Origin: Pseudomonadota bacterium
GTDB taxonomy: Bacteria; Pseudomonadota; Gammaproteobacteria; Steroidobacterales; Steroidobacteraceae
Reading direction: 5' to 3'
NCBI GenBank assembly: GCA_037200975.1
Contig: JBBCGI010000001.1
Location: 4,113,716-4,177,715 of the forward strand
Length of the DNA: 64,000 nucleotides
How positions within the stretch are numbered: position 1 is the stretch's first letter; the number at the start of each line of letters is the position of its first letter. This document shows, in pieces, positions 63,631-64,000 of this stretch. The position numbers were made by a program, and so were the translations under genes. A model generated the notes under the pieces. That model was not told the origin of the DNA, searched no databases, and saw only the letters and a program-made list of their open reading frames with translations.

Positions 63631-64000
63631 CGAAGTCGAAGAACTTTTTCGAGGGGGCGTCGCGCTCGGGGTCGACGACGCAGCGGCGGTCGATCAGGTT
63701 CCAGGTCTTGCACTTCACGGTCATCGTCAGCGCGCCGCAGGTTGGCAGGTCGCTCTTCACGGCTTCCGGCGCCAGCGAGATCGCGGCGGCCGAGATTCCC
63801 GGATTGTGGCCGATGACCATCAGGTGCCCGACGCGCGGCCCGACCGCGCGGATCGTGCCGATGATGTGATCGCCCTCGGCGAGATACAGCGAATCGTCGG
63901 CCTGGAGCAGCCGCGCGGGCACTCCCAGCACCTTGGCGAAGATTTCGGCGGTCTCGCGCGTCCGCGTCGCTGCACTCGTCACGATCAGGTCGGGTATCAG
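63626..64000 (-). CDS. sixA: Phosphohistidine phosphatase SixA (5' part missing)
   Basis: This is the C-terminal 124 residues of a histidine-phosphatase-superfamily protein; the gene runs off the right edge. Visible landmarks are LIPDLIVTSAATRTRETAEIF (the S-x-A-x-R-T-R-E-T-A segment) and LMVIGHNPGISAAA with the second catalytic His. The N-terminal RHG motif lies outside the window. SixA removes phosphate from histidine in phosphotransfer proteins. The C-terminal part (TVKCKTWNLIDRRCVVDPERDAPSKKFFDFG) is longer than in E. coli SixA. Its TGA stop lies in the right tip of the palindrome. Confidence 0.88.
   Translation of the reverse strand: MIPDLIVTSAATRTRETAEIFAKVLGVPARLLQADDSLYLAEGDHIIGTIRAVGPRVGHLMVIGHNPGISAAAISLAPEAVKSDLPTCGALTMTVKCKTWNLIDRRCVVDPERDAPSKKFFDFG

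Overview
The window is a 64 kb stretch of a high-G+C (about two-thirds G+C by eye) gammaproteobacterial chromosome. The backbone order pcnB-folK-dNK-panB-panC and queG/nnr-tsaE-amidase-mutL-miaA-hfq-hflX-hflK-hflC-purA ... rnr-rlmB-rpsF-rpsR-rplI-dnaB-alr matches the classical gammaproteobacterial arrangement. The coding style and accessory genes (TonB receptor beside a tryptophan-halogenase homologue, many TTG/GTG starts) suggest a Steroidobacter/Nevskia/Xanthomonas-like lineage; that placement is inference. There are two tRNA genes (Glu-CTC and Leu-CAG), no rRNA, no CRISPR array, no prophage and no complete insertion sequence.

Layout. 1-2.3 kb: a truncated O-antigen-type flippase, a GDT1/UPF0016 membrane protein, a small exported Cys/His-rich protein and tRNA-Glu. 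2.4-6.9 kb: poly(A) polymerase with an unusual acidic insertion, then folate, deoxynucleoside and pantothenate genes with start/stop overlaps. 6.9-19.1 kb: queG facing nnr, then NAD(P)HX repair, t6A synthesis, cell-wall amidase, mismatch repair, tRNA isopentenylation, Hfq, HflX, the HflKC complex and adenylosuccinate synthetase. 19.2-31.7 kb: accessory carbohydrate block inserted between purA and rnr, made of a trehalose operon (otsB-GH15-otsA) convergent with a GH3, TonB-dependent receptor, flavin-dependent halogenase-like and GH144-like lipoprotein series. 32-40.4 kb: tRNA-Leu, RNase R, RlmB, the S6/S18/L9 operon, DnaB containing a full-length intein, and alanine racemase.

40.4-45.9 kb: a second accessory insert between alr and radA, holding a GFA-family protein, a very large exported double beta-propeller protein, and an FHA/PP2C phosphatase signalling pair. 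45.9-53.9 kb: radA, a CNNM/CorC-type transporter, ffh, the rpsP-rimM-trmD-rplS operon and sppA. 54-58.3 kb: threonine catabolism (kbl-tdh) divergent from hslR and a queuosine-precursor transporter, then a CnoX-type chaperedoxin. 58.3-64 kb: PutA, a membrane diguanylate cyclase, a large palindrome and a partial SixA phosphatase.

The most unusual items are a 180-bp near-perfect palindrome whose two tips supply the stop codons of the convergent genes on each side; a LAGLIDADG-bearing intein at the DnaB SDLRE site; a choice-of-anchor-I propeller split open by a phytase-like propeller; and two A/T-rich heptamers (TTGTTAG and CTATCTA) that recur far above base-composition expectation, in both orientations relative to coding. 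All assignments are made by reading the sequence; no database search was run.
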